Source: an uncultured Lachnospiraceae bacterium
Lineage (GTDB): Bacteria; Bacillota; Clostridia; Lachnospirales; Lachnospiraceae
Direction of reading: 5' to 3'
Assembly: GCA_910586005.1 (NCBI GenBank)
Contig: CAJUHG010000003.1
Location: 35,558-80,995, forward strand
DNA: 45,438 nucleotides
A model generated the notes under the pieces. That model saw nothing but the letters and a program-made list of their open reading frames with translations. It was not told where the DNA came from and did no database searches. Shown piece after piece: positions 32,160 through 41,594 of the stretch. The stretch's first letter is position 1. Every line of letters starts with the position of its first letter. A program made the translations under genes and the position numbers.

Positions 32160-35100
32160 CAGATTTCTTCCTCTACCATACTTCTATTACTATAAAATAA
32201 ATCATAAATGCAAGGTACTACAACCAAAGTCATTAACGTTCCATATATCATACCTCCTATGGTTACAACTGCCATAGGTCTTGACATATCTGAGCCCATA
32301 TCATTTCCAAATGCTGTTGTAGACATAGCTAGTATCGTAGTCATAGCAGTCATTAAAATAGGGCGCAAACGTGTTTTTCCAGCTATTACAATGGCTTGTT
32401 TTTTATCCATTCCCTCTCGTCGAAGCTGATTGATATACTCTACCATAACAATACCATTATTTACAATAATACCTACCAGCATAACAAATCCAATCATAGC
32501 TATAATACTGATTTCACTATTTGTTAAAAATAGTGCCAAAAATCCTCCTGTTAATGCCAAAGGAATTGTAAATAGAATAATAAAGGGGGCTTTTAAGGAC
32601 TGGAATTGTGCAACCATAATTAAATAGATAAACGCAACTGCCAATATTAACATTAACATTAACTGTTCCATTGCCTCATTGATTGTCTCATTTTCCCCTG
32701 TCATTTCTATGGAATATCCTTCTGGAAGCTCAAAATCTGCAATAGCTTTATTCACTTCATCTCCTACTAAACCTACATTGTAACCCTCTCCAATTCCAGC
32801 AGATACTGTTACATATCGTTCCTGTCCATCACGTGTAATAGAGGTAAGACTTTCTAATTGTTCAAATTTTGCTACCTCCGCAATAGAAATTTCCTTTTCT
32901 TCTCCGCTCTCTTTGTCTGTATAAGTAAAAGTAAGATTTTTCAAAGATTTTATAGAAGCTTCACTTTGTTCCACACTTTCTAAATATACATCATAATCTT
33001 TAATATCTGTAGAAATTGTTCCATCTGAAACATCATTTTCCATCTGTTCATATACAATCTGATAAATCTGTGCCACAGTCATACCATATTGAGCAGCTTT
33101 TTCCTTATCTACTACAATTCTAAATTCATGTTCTGTTTCTTCCATTCCATCTGAAACATCTATGGTACCTTCTACTTGCCCTACAATTTCTGATACTTCT
33201 TTGGCAATTTCTTGCAATCTATCTAAGTCGCGCCCTTTGATTCTTATAGAAAGTCCTTCTCCTGCTAACGCTCCCATGTCCATATTAGAACTGCTGATAT
33301 TGATTTCTCCCTCCATATCTTTTGTTAAATCTGTAATTTGTTTTGCAATTTCATCATTGGTAAGTTCTTTGTCCTCTTTTAAAATAATATACAAACTAAT
33401 GTTATTTCCACTGCCGCTTCCACCCATCATACTAGTGGCAATGCCACCGCCACCTGCCATAGCACCTACAGATTCCACATCTGCAATTGTCTGAATTTTT
33501 TCTGTCACTTCATCTGCTAATTTACATACATCTTCAAACTTACCTTCTTCTGGGGGTGTAATCTCTACAGACATCTGTGTACTTTCCATATCTGGCATAA
33601 ATGCAGTTCCTTTTGAAGTAGCAGCTTTGATACTCACTACCAAAAGTGCTATCATTACTAAAAGTACTAATGGTTTAAAACGAAGCAATCTCTCAAGAAT
33701 TGAACCATATCCTTCTTGAAATTTATCAAACCACGGATGCTTCCTATCTTTCGTTTTTTTCAGCATATTAGATCCCATCATAGGCACAAAAGTCAAAGCG
33801 ATAATTAAACTAGCAAGCAATGCATAGGCAATCGTAAGTCCCATATCTACAAAAAGTTGTCTTGTAATACCTTCTGTAAATACAATTGGTGCGAATACAC
33901 ATACAGTAGTTAATGTAGACGCAGTAATTGCTCCACTTACTTGTTTCGCTCCTTCTACGGCTGCTTTTCTAGAAGAAAATCCTTCATTTCTCATACGGTA
34001 AATATTTTCAATTACAACAATGGAATTATCTACCAACATACCAATTCCAAGCGCAAGACCTGACAAGGAAATCATATTTAAAGTAACGCCACTAAAATAC
34101 ATCAATACTACTGCAAAAACAACAGAAATTGGAATAGATACTGCAATTACTAATGTTGGCCGGATATCTTTTAAAAATAAAAGTAAAATAATAATAGCAA
34201 GAATTGCACCAAAAATCATATTATTTAATACAGAATCCACAATCATATCTATATAGACACCTTGGTCCATTAACACAGATACTTCTAAGTTCTCATTATT
34301 TTTCTTCAGGCTATCAATTTTCTGATAAATTCGCTTGGTCACATCTCCAGTAGAATACCCCGTCTGCTTTTCTATAGACAGCATAACCCCTGGCTGACCA
34401 TTTAATTTTGCATAAGATTCTGAAGAATTATCTACAACAGCAATGTCAGCAACATCTGACATATGTATAACCTCTATACCATCCATGCCAAGGTCCATTA
34501 AAACCATATTTTTTAGGGCTTCTACACTGTCTACAGCATCGCCTACACGCACCATATACCGTTCCCCTTCATCTGTCACATAACCTGCAGGCATGGAAAA
34601 ATTCTGAGCTGTCAGGAGATTCGTTAAGGTTTCCATAGTAAGAATATTGTTTAAATCAGCAGCATCATATGCTTCTTTTTTCTGTTCCTCAAATGTTTCT
34701 TTTGATTCCTTTAACTTTTCTTCCCCACTTGCAAGCTGTGCAGAAGCACTTCCCATTTCAACAGAACCTGTTATTTGATTTTGATTTAGAGTTGCAAGAG
34801 TATCATTGATTGTAGTTTTTCCTTCTGCAACACTTTGCAATCCTGCCTCAATAGCAGTAATTCCTTCATTAATTTGATTTAATCCTTGTTCTGCCTGTGC
34901 AAGTGACGTGGAAATATAATTCATCAGTTGTTCATCTGTAGAATCTCCTGTTATTGTACTTCCCTCTTGAGTCGCTAGTTGTGTCTTTATTTGGGTAAGT
35001 CCTCCCTCCACTTGTTCCAATTGGGACTGTAATTCTTCCAATTTTACTTGCATTTGCTCTTGTTGTGCTCGCATTTGTTCTTGTTGCGCTTGCATTTGTT

Positions 35101-36166
35101 CTTGTTGCGCCTGCATTTGTTCTAGTTCTTCTTGCATTTGCTGCTGTTGCTCTGGTGGTAACGCTTGTATCTGTTCTAACTGTTCTTGAAGTTTTTCTGC
35201 CTGTTCCTGAAGTTTTTTAGATTGACTTTCTAATTGCTTCATTTGCTCTTGCAACATTGCAATGCCTTCCTTTAATTTTCCTTTTGATTCAATTAAAGTC
35301 TGAACTTGCCCTTGTAATTCTCTTAATCCTGTAATACCATTTTCTGTTTGGGTTTTTGTTTCCTGCAATTCTGCTAACTTATTATTTAAATCAGTTTCTG
35401 TTTGAAATAACTCAATTTTTTTGTCATTTAATTGATTTTGTGCATCACTAATTTGATTCGCCATTTCTGTCTGACCACTACTTAATTCATTTTTTCCACT
35501 ACTAATTTCATGTTCAGCAGAACTTAATTCTTCTTCTGCATCAGAAAATTTTTCATCTAAAGAAGCTGTAATTTTTTCATTGATTGCATCAATCTTTTTC
35601 TGATTTAAAGTCACCTGTATAGATTCTTCTATCAACCCTGTTCCTGTTACAGAAGCAACGCCTTCCACACTTTCAATTTCTGGAATTAAATCTGAATCTG
35701 TAAAATCACTAATTTCCAAGCTATCCATGCCCTCTACTTCCACTGCTGTAATCATAATGGGCATCATGTCAGGATTTAATTTCATAATAATGGGATTTCC
35801 CACTGTATCTGGCCAATAACCACTAATTTGATCCAAACTTTCCCGCATTTCTACAGTAACAGAATCCATATTAGCAGTTTGCTCAAATTCCAAAATTACC
35901 ATAGACATATTATTAGAAGAATTTGAACTAATATTTTTAATATTTGAAGTACTTGCCATTGCTGCTTCTATCGGTTGAGTCACCGTATTTTCCACCTGTT
36001 CTGGGCTCGCGCCTGGATATGTAGTAACAACAATTGCATAGGGTAAATTCATACTTGGAAGTAAATCTGTGCTCATCTTGCTCAAAGATACTACTCCAAG
36101 AATAATTACCAATACAATTCCCACCATAACGGTGTAGGGTTTTTTCACACTGAATTTTGACAGCAT
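32159..36166 (-). CDS. RND (AcrB/MMPL-type) efflux transporter with giant coiled-coil insertion
   Basis: A proton-driven exporter, 1335 residues against about 1030 for typical AcrB relatives. Two halves of the RND plan are seen: TM1 (about 14-34), a periplasmic-type porter loop, a TM block with the proton-relay Asp in GIGMLVDNSIVVIENIYR, the second half beginning LLRFKPLVLLVMIALLVV, and a final TM block with GIIVNNGIVMVEYINQLR. The excess length is an insertion at about residues 200-500 in the first extracytoplasmic loop: helical, Gln/Glu-rich, with repeated MQAQQEQ units near 351-372. AGGAGG precedes ATG 36166. It heads an operon with TetR. No membrane-fusion protein gene is beside it. Confidence 0.92.
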   Translation of the reverse strand: MLSKFSVKKPYTVMVGIVLVIILGVVSLSKMSTDLLPSMNLPYAIVVTTYPGASPEQVENTVTQPIEAAMASTSNIKNISSNSSNNMSMVILEFEQTANMDSVTVEMRESLDQISGYWPDTVGNPIIMKLNPDMMPIMITAVEVEGMDSLEISDFTDSDLIPEIESVEGVASVTGTGLIEESIQVTLNQKKIDAINEKITASLDEKFSDAEEELSSAEHEISSGKNELSSGQTEMANQISDAQNQLNDKKIELFQTETDLNNKLAELQETKTQTENGITGLRELQGQVQTLIESKGKLKEGIAMLQEQMKQLESQSKKLQEQAEKLQEQLEQIQALPPEQQQQMQEELEQMQAQQEQMQAQQEQMRAQQEQMQVKLEELQSQLEQVEGGLTQIKTQLATQEGSTITGDSTDEQLMNYISTSLAQAEQGLNQINEGITAIEAGLQSVAEGKTTINDTLATLNQNQITGSVEMGSASAQLASGEEKLKESKETFEEQKKEAYDAADLNNILTMETLTNLLTAQNFSMPAGYVTDEGERYMVRVGDAVDSVEALKNMVLMDLGMDGIEVIHMSDVADIAVVDNSSESYAKLNGQPGVMLSIEKQTGYSTGDVTKRIYQKIDSLKKNNENLEVSVLMDQGVYIDMIVDSVLNNMIFGAILAIIILLLFLKDIRPTLVIAVSIPISVVFAVVLMYFSGVTLNMISLSGLALGIGMLVDNSIVVIENIYRMRNEGFSSRKAAVEGAKQVSGAITASTLTTVCVFAPIVFTEGITRQLFVDMGLTIAYALLASLIIALTFVPMMGSNMLKKTKDRKHPWFDKFQEGYGSILERLLRFKPLVLLVMIALLVVSIKAATSKGTAFMPDMESTQMSVEITPPEEGKFEDVCKLADEVTEKIQTIADVESVGAMAGGGGIATSMMGGSGSGNNISLYIILKEDKELTNDEIAKQITDLTKDMEGEINISSSNMDMGALAGEGLSIRIKGRDLDRLQEIAKEVSEIVGQVEGTIDVSDGMEETEHEFRIVVDKEKAAQYGMTVAQIYQIVYEQMENDVSDGTISTDIKDYDVYLESVEQSEASIKSLKNLTFTYTDKESGEEKEISIAEVAKFEQLESLTSITRDGQERYVTVSAGIGEGYNVGLVGDEVNKAIADFELPEGYSIEMTGENETINEAMEQLMLMLILAVAFIYLIMVAQFQSLKAPFIILFTIPLALTGGFLALFLTNSEISIIAMIGFVMLVGIIVNNGIVMVEYINQLRREGMDKKQAIVIAGKTRLRPILMTAMTTILAMSTTAFGNDMGSDMSRPMAVVTIGGMIYGTLMTLVVVPCIYDLFYSNRSMVEEEI

Positions 36167-36195
36167 GTTCTTATCCTCCTATTAATTCAATTTCC

Positions 36196-36207
36196 GACCG
36201 ACTGGTC
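36196..36207. promoter_or_regulatory. TetR-type operator GACCGACTGGTC
   Basis: A near-palindrome GACC-GACT-GGTC directly downstream of the pump's -10 box on the minus strand, a place where bound repressor blocks initiation. Similar GACCnnnnGGTC sites are typical for TetR regulators of Gram-positive efflux genes. Confidence 0.7.
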
Positions 36208-36219
36208 AGTTTTAGATTT

Positions 36220-36248
36220 ATTATAATCATCCATGCAAGGAATTACAA
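36220..36248 (-). promoter_or_regulatory. Promoter of the RND-TetR operon
   Basis: Minus strand: TTGTAA (36243-36248), 17-nt spacer, TATAAT (36220-36225). The predicted transcription start falls next to the operator at 36196-36207. Confidence 0.8.
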
Positions 36249-36532
36249 TGAAAAAAGTATAAATTTTTTCTAAATAGATTATAGTATATTATACTATTAT
36301 TTTGTTTGTATAAAAATTCAAGAACATCTTTCTTGTTCTTGCAACAGGGCACAAGCCATGCAAAGCATGCTTTCTATTGTTTGATAAGACAAGTTTAATA
36401 ATTCCTGTTCCTAAAAAAATACAAAAAATTTGCCTCTGTATTCGTTTTTATACATACAAATCATTGAAAAAATATACAAAAATTGGTACATTATATATAA
36501 CACCGAAATTACTTAAAGGAGGATTTTATAAT

Positions 36533-37543
36533 ATGGGAAGAAATATGCAAGGTTTTGGCATGATGATTAGCAAATTAAAAAAGAACCCAAAGAAAATTGT
36601 TTTTACAGAGGGAAGTGATCCACGTATTTTAGAAGCAGCTTCACGATTACTAGCTTCTTATTTTCTGACTCCTCTTCTAGTTGGCAAAAGAGATGAAGTA
36701 GAAGAATCTGCAGAAGAGCATGGTTACAATATTCGCGGAGCAGAAATTATTGATCCTGAAAATTTTGAAGATTTAGATAAAATGGTGGATGCTTTATGTG
36801 AACTTAGAAAGAGCAAAAATTTACAGCCTGAAAGAGCTCGTGAGGTTTTAAAACAGGGAAATTATTTTGGAACCATGTTAGTAAAAATGGGATATGCAGA
36901 TTGTCTTTTAGGTGGTGCTACCTATACTACTGCAGACACGATTCGTCCTGCACTTCAATTAATAAAGACAAGTCCTGGACATAATATTGTATCTTCTTGT
37001 TTCATTCTAGTACGTCCTTCTGCTACTGGTGAAAATGAAGTACTTGCAATGGCAGACTGTGCCATCAACATCAAACCAACAGAAGACGAACTTGTAGATA
37101 TCGCTATTGAAGCTGCAAATTGTGGACAACTCTTTGGCATTGACCCTAAGATTGCATTCTTAAGTTATTCTACACTTGGTTCTGGAAAAGGAGATGATGT
37201 AGATAAAATGCATAATGCTGCATTAAAGGCAAAAGCCAAAAGACCCGATTTGCCTATTTCTGGTGAAATGCAATTTGATGCTGCTGTTTCTCCTCGTGTT
37301 GCACGTACAAAATGCCCTGATGACGAGGTAGCAGGCCATGCAAATGTATTTATATTCCCAGATATCAATGCTGGAAATATCGGTTACAAAATTGCACAGC
37401 GTATGGGTAATTTTGATGCTTATGGTCCTATTCTTCTAGGTTTAAATTCACCTATTAACGACTTATCTAGAGGTTGTACAGCAGATGAAGTATATTCTAT
37501 GGCTATTATCACTGCTGCTCTTGCAGAGGATGGGGAGGCTTAA
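36533..37543 (+). CDS. pta: Phosphate acetyltransferase
   Basis: Interconverts acetyl-CoA and acetyl phosphate in acetate fermentation. 336 residues, the short single-domain Pta form. Features: KIVFTEGSDPRILEAASRL, GGATYTTADTIRPALQ, SCFILVRP, FLSYSTLGSGKGDDVDKM, GEMQFDAAVSP and the C-terminal FPDINAGNIGYKIAQR. The ATG at 36533 has AAAGGAGG 8-9 nt upstream. The frame is open further upstream to 36377 but the 52 extra residues are not Pta. ackA is commonly next to pta but is not here: pta is followed by a terminator and a convergent gene. Confidence 0.97.
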   Translation: MGRNMQGFGMMISKLKKNPKKIVFTEGSDPRILEAASRLLASYFLTPLLVGKRDEVEESAEEHGYNIRGAEIIDPENFEDLDKMVDALCELRKSKNLQPERAREVLKQGNYFGTMLVKMGYADCLLGGATYTTADTIRPALQLIKTSPGHNIVSSCFILVRPSATGENEVLAMADCAINIKPTEDELVDIAIEAANCGQLFGIDPKIAFLSYSTLGSGKGDDVDKMHNAALKAKAKRPDLPISGEMQFDAAVSPRVARTKCPDDEVAGHANVFIFPDINAGNIGYKIAQRMGNFDAYGPILLGLNSPINDLSRGCTADEVYSMAIITAALAEDGEA

Positions 37544-37578
37544 AAGAACCAGAAAACTCTTTATCACCTATCATGAAA

Positions 37579-37721
37579 CTATTAAGGAATTCAAACTATA
37601 AGATATTATACTTCTGTTAGAAGAAAACATTAGTTCCGCCAAGATAATTTTATTAAAACTCACATCGTGGGATTTTTAGTAAGTGAAAAATATCTTATAG
37701 TTTATTTCCTTGATCAAATAG
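37579..37721. repeat. Long structured inverted repeat downstream of pta
   Basis: Outer arms 37579-37607 and 37689-37721 match over about 29-33 nt: 14 perfect bp AACTATAAGATATT/AATATCTTATAGTT, then AAGGAA/TTCCTT and CTATT/AATAG with a small bulge. The 80-nt interior has a hairpin CTTCT-GTT-AGAAG and a longer imperfect hairpin (about 37650-37682) with a TCG loop. No T-run follows the outer stem. It could be a folded RNA or a miniature mobile element; no target-site duplication is evident. Confidence 0.6.
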
Positions 37722-37736
37722 CTTTTCTCTATAAAA

Positions 37737-37770
37737 ATGATTTTCTCATAGTAAGAATCATCTATTTTTT
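37737..37770 (+). terminator. Terminator of pta
   Basis: ATGATT (37737-37742) pairs with AATCAT (37756-37761), extended by CT/AG after a 2-nt bulge, and is followed by CTATTTTTT (T-run 37765-37770). Confidence 0.6.
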
Positions 37771-37805
37771 ATATATGCTTATTCTATTTAAGTAACAAAA
37801 AATTC

Positions 37806-38531
37806 TTACTCTAAAATGCTTCCTACCTTTACCACAGCTCTAGGTAATGCATCTTTTGCATTTTTCCAAGGTTCTTCTTTATAGCGGTAATCATTTTTGC
37901 GAACAAACCATTCTACATCATCTCTTACTCGTTTAAAGTTTTCAAGATAAATTTCATTAAGCTTTCTTAAAAACTCCTCCAGATACTTTTTATTCAGATA
38001 TCTTGGTGCATGAGAAAATAAAATTCCATAATGTTTTGTACAAAATCCTTTGGATTCTCCAAAAAGTTTGCGAAAATCCTCTTCTCTCTCATACAAATAA
38101 AAAATTGTCATAATATAACTTTCAAAAGTTTGATTGATATAATCACATACAAAACATTCCTTTTCTAAACTTTCAATATAATCTATAATAGGAGATACTG
38201 GCTTTGTATTTTTCTTAAATAGAGAATTTGGAGATGGCAAAGGTGCTTTCACTGCTTTTTCTAACTCTTGTATTGTTTTATCCATATGAGTTTTTAATAT
38301 AAGGGCTAATCCTAACTTATTAGGATATATATATAAATCTCTCAAATGTTTCTGGCAAAATCCTTGTTTATCTGTCTGTTCCCGAATATCCTCTTCCATA
38401 TAACTTGCTCCAGAACCTATGGTATAATTAATGGCATTTTCTTCTAGTTTTTGATACATGGCACAAACAGGGCATTCACAATCTTGGTGAAATGCATCTT
38501 GAATTGGAATTGTGTATAATTTTTCTTTCAT
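37806..38531 (-). CDS. DUF6062-type cysteine-rich protein
   Basis: 241 residues of a conserved Clostridia family without known function (DUF6062 by resemblance). Two similar halves, each with a CxxC and a later FCxKH: Cys18/20/23 (DCECPVC) with Cys59 in GFCQKHL, and Cys126/129 (CFVCDY) with Cys164 in GFCTKHY. This looks like two metal (probably zinc) sites in a duplicated helical domain. No signal peptide or TM. The ribosome site before ATG 38531 is weak. It is convergent with pta. Confidence 0.75.
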   Translation of the reverse strand: MKEKLYTIPIQDAFHQDCECPVCAMYQKLEENAINYTIGSGASYMEEDIREQTDKQGFCQKHLRDLYIYPNKLGLALILKTHMDKTIQELEKAVKAPLPSPNSLFKKNTKPVSPIIDYIESLEKECFVCDYINQTFESYIMTIFYLYEREEDFRKLFGESKGFCTKHYGILFSHAPRYLNKKYLEEFLRKLNEIYLENFKRVRDDVEWFVRKNDYRYKEEPWKNAKDALPRAVVKVGSILE

Positions 38532-38619
38532 TTTATATTCGCTACTTAAAATATAAGCAAATAATGGTTGTCTTTGGATATTTTATCTAGTAGCTTCTCC
38601 TTTCTTTTTTGAATGGTTT

Positions 38620-39372
38620 TTATATAATATTACTTAATATCAATGAAATGCCTGATAATATTAACATAAGAATTACTGCTTTTCTCACTAACTTTTCACT
38701 ACAGCACTTTGACAAAAACATTCCTATTATTAAACCTAATATCATAAAAGGCATTAATTTTAATGCTAATTTACAGATATCCCAATTTAAAATTCTAAGC
38801 ATTATGTACAATACAATGCGAAATGTATTTTCTACCATAAACACAATGCATAAATTACCTCGAAAAGCACTATTATTATCTGTAGTTCTACCAACATAGG
38901 CAGCTAATAATGCGCCAATTCCAAACAATCCACAAAGCAATCCTGATAAAATTCCAATAAGTCCCAGTAAAATAGGAGATGATTTTTTCTCACTATTTTG
39001 AAATTTTTTCTTTTCCTTCCCAAATGGAAGACCCTGTGGAAATAAAAGTTCTAATCCAATTCCTACTACTACAAATCCAAAAAGTACTTTCATCCATCTA
39101 ACATCACCATTTTTTAAAAGAAATGCACCTGGAAGACTCCCTGCTATTACCATAAGAGAAAGTGGTAGATATACTTTAGCTGACAGGGCCTTTCGTTCTT
39201 TTATCACAATTAATACATTAGAAGGATAACCTAGTAATAATTCTACTGGAGAAATATTAATATTATTTCTTTGAAAACTCAAAATAGTACTAAATACAAG
39301 TGTATTAGCAAATCCACATAATCCTTTCACAATATAAGCACATAATACTGCAAAAATCATCAACAAATCCAT
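38620..39372 (-). CDS. TauE/SafE family permease
   Basis: A 250-residue membrane protein with about eight hydrophobic segments in two halves, the second starting ILLGLIGILSGLLCGLFGIGALLAAYVGR. The glycine-rich G-x-x-x-G-x-F-G-I-G-x motif is typical of the family, which exports sulfite, sulfonates or organic acids. AGGAG precedes ATG 39372. It is a single gene, set apart from the upstream sensor gene by terminators. The substrate cannot be predicted. Confidence 0.87.
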   Translation of the reverse strand: MDLLMIFAVLCAYIVKGLCGFANTLVFSTILSFQRNNINISPVELLLGYPSNVLIVIKERKALSAKVYLPLSLMVIAGSLPGAFLLKNGDVRWMKVLFGFVVVGIGLELLFPQGLPFGKEKKKFQNSEKKSSPILLGLIGILSGLLCGLFGIGALLAAYVGRTTDNNSAFRGNLCIVFMVENTFRIVLYIMLRILNWDICKLALKLMPFMILGLIIGMFLSKCCSEKLVRKAVILMLILSGISLILSNII

Positions 39373-39439
39373 TTTTATCTCCTCATATTCTATAAAATAT
39401 TGTAATTTATTTTATCATATGTATCGTTTTGTTGTAAAC

Positions 39440-39478
39440 AAAAATTTAGTAAATATATAATAAATTTACTAAATTTTT
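39440..39478. terminator. AT-only 15-bp inverted repeat
   Basis: AAAAATTTAGTAAAT (39440-39454) and ATTTACTAAATTTTT (39464-39478) are perfect complements with a 9-nt spacer. The T-runs lie within the stem. It may serve as a weak terminator or as a regulatory site for the TauE gene starting at 39372. Confidence 0.45.
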
Positions 39479-39515
39479 CTTTTGCTTGCTAAAACGCCTA
39501 TGCTAATAAATAATC

Positions 39516-39574
39516 AAAAAAATTGCAGAGTACAAAATGACCACATATTAGTAGTTCTAATTCGCACTCTGCAA
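39516..39574 (-). terminator. Terminator of the hydrogenase-MCP gene
   Basis: On the minus strand TTGCAGAGT (39574-39566) pairs with ACTCTGCAA (39531-39523), followed by seven T (complement of 39516-39522). The loop is long (34 nt) with a possible inner TTAG/CTAA stem. Confidence 0.7.
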
Positions 39575-39650
39575 AAACAACATCCTACTAGCATTAAGTA
39601 TTAGGAAATTTAATTATTAGTATTATGTATTTGCACAATTACTGTTATTA

Positions 39651-41594
39651 TTAATTTATAACTTCTCGCATCTTTTCTGCCATACCATTTACAACTTCGT
39701 CTACCATTTCTGTTTGAGCTGCAATCTCTTGACTGCTTGCCGCAAGCGCTGAAGTTCCCTCATTGATATTTTGAATATGATTAACAAATGTAGATGTTTC
39801 TTCTTCTAATTTATGAATAGCTGGAATTAAAATAGCACTTTGATCTTTTCCAGTTACAACTGCTTCTTTCGTTTGCTCTGATAAATCTCTAACACGATTT
39901 GCAATTACTGCAAATCCTCTTCCTGCTTCTCCACTTCTTGCTGCCTCAATTCCTGCATTTAATGCTAACATACCTGTCTGATTGGAAATCTTAATAATAT
40001 CCTCATTCATCTCATCGTATCCTGTTATCGCATCTAATACTTGCTTCATAGAATTACGCAACATCTGTGTAAAGGATGTCATTCCTCCTACTGCTTGTGC
40101 TATCTTAGTAGCATCCTCTGCAGAACTTTGATTACCAATCGCCAATTCACCCATAGCATTTTTAATTTGTTGGAAATCCTCTACAATTTCTTCATATAAT
40201 GCTTGCTTTCTTCTATGCTCCTCCCGTAATTGCTCTGTCATCTCTTGCATTCGTTCTTGTTCTTCTTGCAAAGCATCCTTCTCATAATGCATACAATTTT
40301 CTCTTCGATTTAATCCTAATGCCACAGCCTCTGCCATTTCTCGACAACTTTCATATCCACAAGCACCACAATCAATGCTGCGTTTTTGTGGACTATCTTT
40401 TTTCATATCTTCAAATCCTGCTTCTATCTGCTGTTCATTAACAGAAACTGCTTGAAAATTCTCTTGATATCTACACATAAAATCTTCTAGTCTTAATTCT
40501 GCAAACTGTGCATTAAAATTTTTAAATCTCTTTTCATAATTATTTTCTTTTCCCCAAGGATTTTTCTTATTACTCTTCCTATCCATTTTGCTAGACTTTG
40601 CCTTATTTCGCAAAGTATTTATTTCAAAGAATGCATCATCATTTTCAGACATTTTAGGTTCTATACCTGTACCATATAGACATCCATTAGAACAATTTAA
40701 TGCATCCACCATAAAAGGGAGTGGCTTACCATTTTTTATACGTTTTGCATATTCTTTTAAAAAATGATATGCATGCTTTTCGCCTTCTACTTGACGAACT
40801 AGCACATCTTTTCCTAAGAAATGCTCTACATTTTCTTTTAATCCTCCTGGTTGAGGATAAACACATCCAAGACCATATTCTAATTCATCCACCGCATGAT
40901 AAGACCCCAGATTTACTCCTTTTAACTTATCCACTAAATGATCAAAGGTTACATTATAAGAAACATATTGTCTATTATCTGGTCGCATAATCTCTGATTT
41001 TTTTGCAATACATGGACTGATAAATGCTAGTTTGTCCATAATTTTCATATATTTTTTAACATAAATTGCTGCACACATCATAGGACTATGAATTGGAATA
41101 ATCTTCGGAATCAATTCTGGAACATGCTTTTCAATATAGTCTACAATTGCTGGACAGGGCTGAGAAATACCACCTTCCAAATTATAAGCTGTAATATAGT
41201 TTAAGTAACCCCAAGTAGTAATATCTGCTCCAAAACTTACACTTATAATATGTCTAACCCCAAGATTTTTTAAATAGCCCAATACTTTTCCATAATCTTT
41301 TGGATAGTTTGCAATAAATGCTGGAGCTACAAGAACACTGATAGGTTCGCCCTTTTCTAAATCTAAAAAAAACTGCTCTGTATCATCCTGATAACTTCTG
41401 GCATGGTGATGACATGCATCAATACATGCCCCACAATGTACACAAGCATCGCCATTTACATATATTAAATCTTTTCCATCTTGTTTTAATGAATAATTTG
41501 CCTCAAATACTGGACAAACAGAAATACAATGATTGCAACCGATACAATCATCATTTGTATAAACCAGACCTGAGTTCAATTTATTAATTTCCAT
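39651..41594 (-). CDS. Soluble [FeFe]-hydrogenase-like / 4Fe-4S / MCP-signalling fusion
   Basis: 647 residues, no TM segment or signal. Order: two ferredoxin-type 4Fe-4S sites (Cys17/20/23/27 and 51/54/57/61); an H-cluster domain with Cys147 (ISQPCPAI), Cys195 (FISPCIAKKSE) and Cys301/305 (LNCSNGCLYGTG), the four cubane ligands; a linker; a second 4Fe-4S domain (Cys409/412/417/434 in DCGACGYESC...NC); a coiled coil; and a chemoreceptor tip (NQTGMLALNAGIEAARSGEAGRGFAVIANRVRDLSEQ). The residue matching the proton-shuttling Cys of catalytic enzymes (first C of TSCCP) is Pro here, as expected for a sensor. I infer a cytosolic redox or H2 receptor talking to CheA/CheW. GGAGG is 9 nt before ATG 41594. 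Confidence 0.9.
   Translation of the reverse strand: MEINKLNSGLVYTNDDCIGCNHCISVCPVFEANYSLKQDGKDLIYVNGDACVHCGACIDACHHHARSYQDDTEQFFLDLEKGEPISVLVAPAFIANYPKDYGKVLGYLKNLGVRHIISVSFGADITTWGYLNYITAYNLEGGISQPCPAIVDYIEKHVPELIPKIIPIHSPMMCAAIYVKKYMKIMDKLAFISPCIAKKSEIMRPDNRQYVSYNVTFDHLVDKLKGVNLGSYHAVDELEYGLGCVYPQPGGLKENVEHFLGKDVLVRQVEGEKHAYHFLKEYAKRIKNGKPLPFMVDALNCSNGCLYGTGIEPKMSENDDAFFEINTLRNKAKSSKMDRKSNKKNPWGKENNYEKRFKNFNAQFAELRLEDFMCRYQENFQAVSVNEQQIEAGFEDMKKDSPQKRSIDCGACGYESCREMAEAVALGLNRRENCMHYEKDALQEEQERMQEMTEQLREEHRRKQALYEEIVEDFQQIKNAMGELAIGNQSSAEDATKIAQAVGGMTSFTQMLRNSMKQVLDAITGYDEMNEDIIKISNQTGMLALNAGIEAARSGEAGRGFAVIANRVRDLSEQTKEAVVTGKDQSAILIPAIHKLEEETSTFVNHIQNINEGTSALAASSQEIAAQTEMVDEVVNGMAEKMREVIN

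Larger units (their letters stand above)
36167..36532. other. Divergent region between the RND pump and pta
   Basis: 365 nt. Besides the pump promoter and operator it holds a 17-nt palindrome ATAGTATATTATACTAT (36281-36297), a hairpin CAAGAAC/GTTCTTG (about 36319-36341), and the motif GGGCACAAG followed by CATGC-AAA-GCATG (about 36347-36370), which resembles GGGCACAATTGC-GAA-GCAAT at 22983. The pta promoter must lie in 36380-36510; I see only weak candidates (TTGAAA near 36464). Confidence 0.5.

Noticed and set aside
35040..35130. Tandem 21-nt repeats as a possible CRISPR array
   Set aside because: They encode in-frame MQAQQEQ units inside the RND coiled coil and have no spacers.
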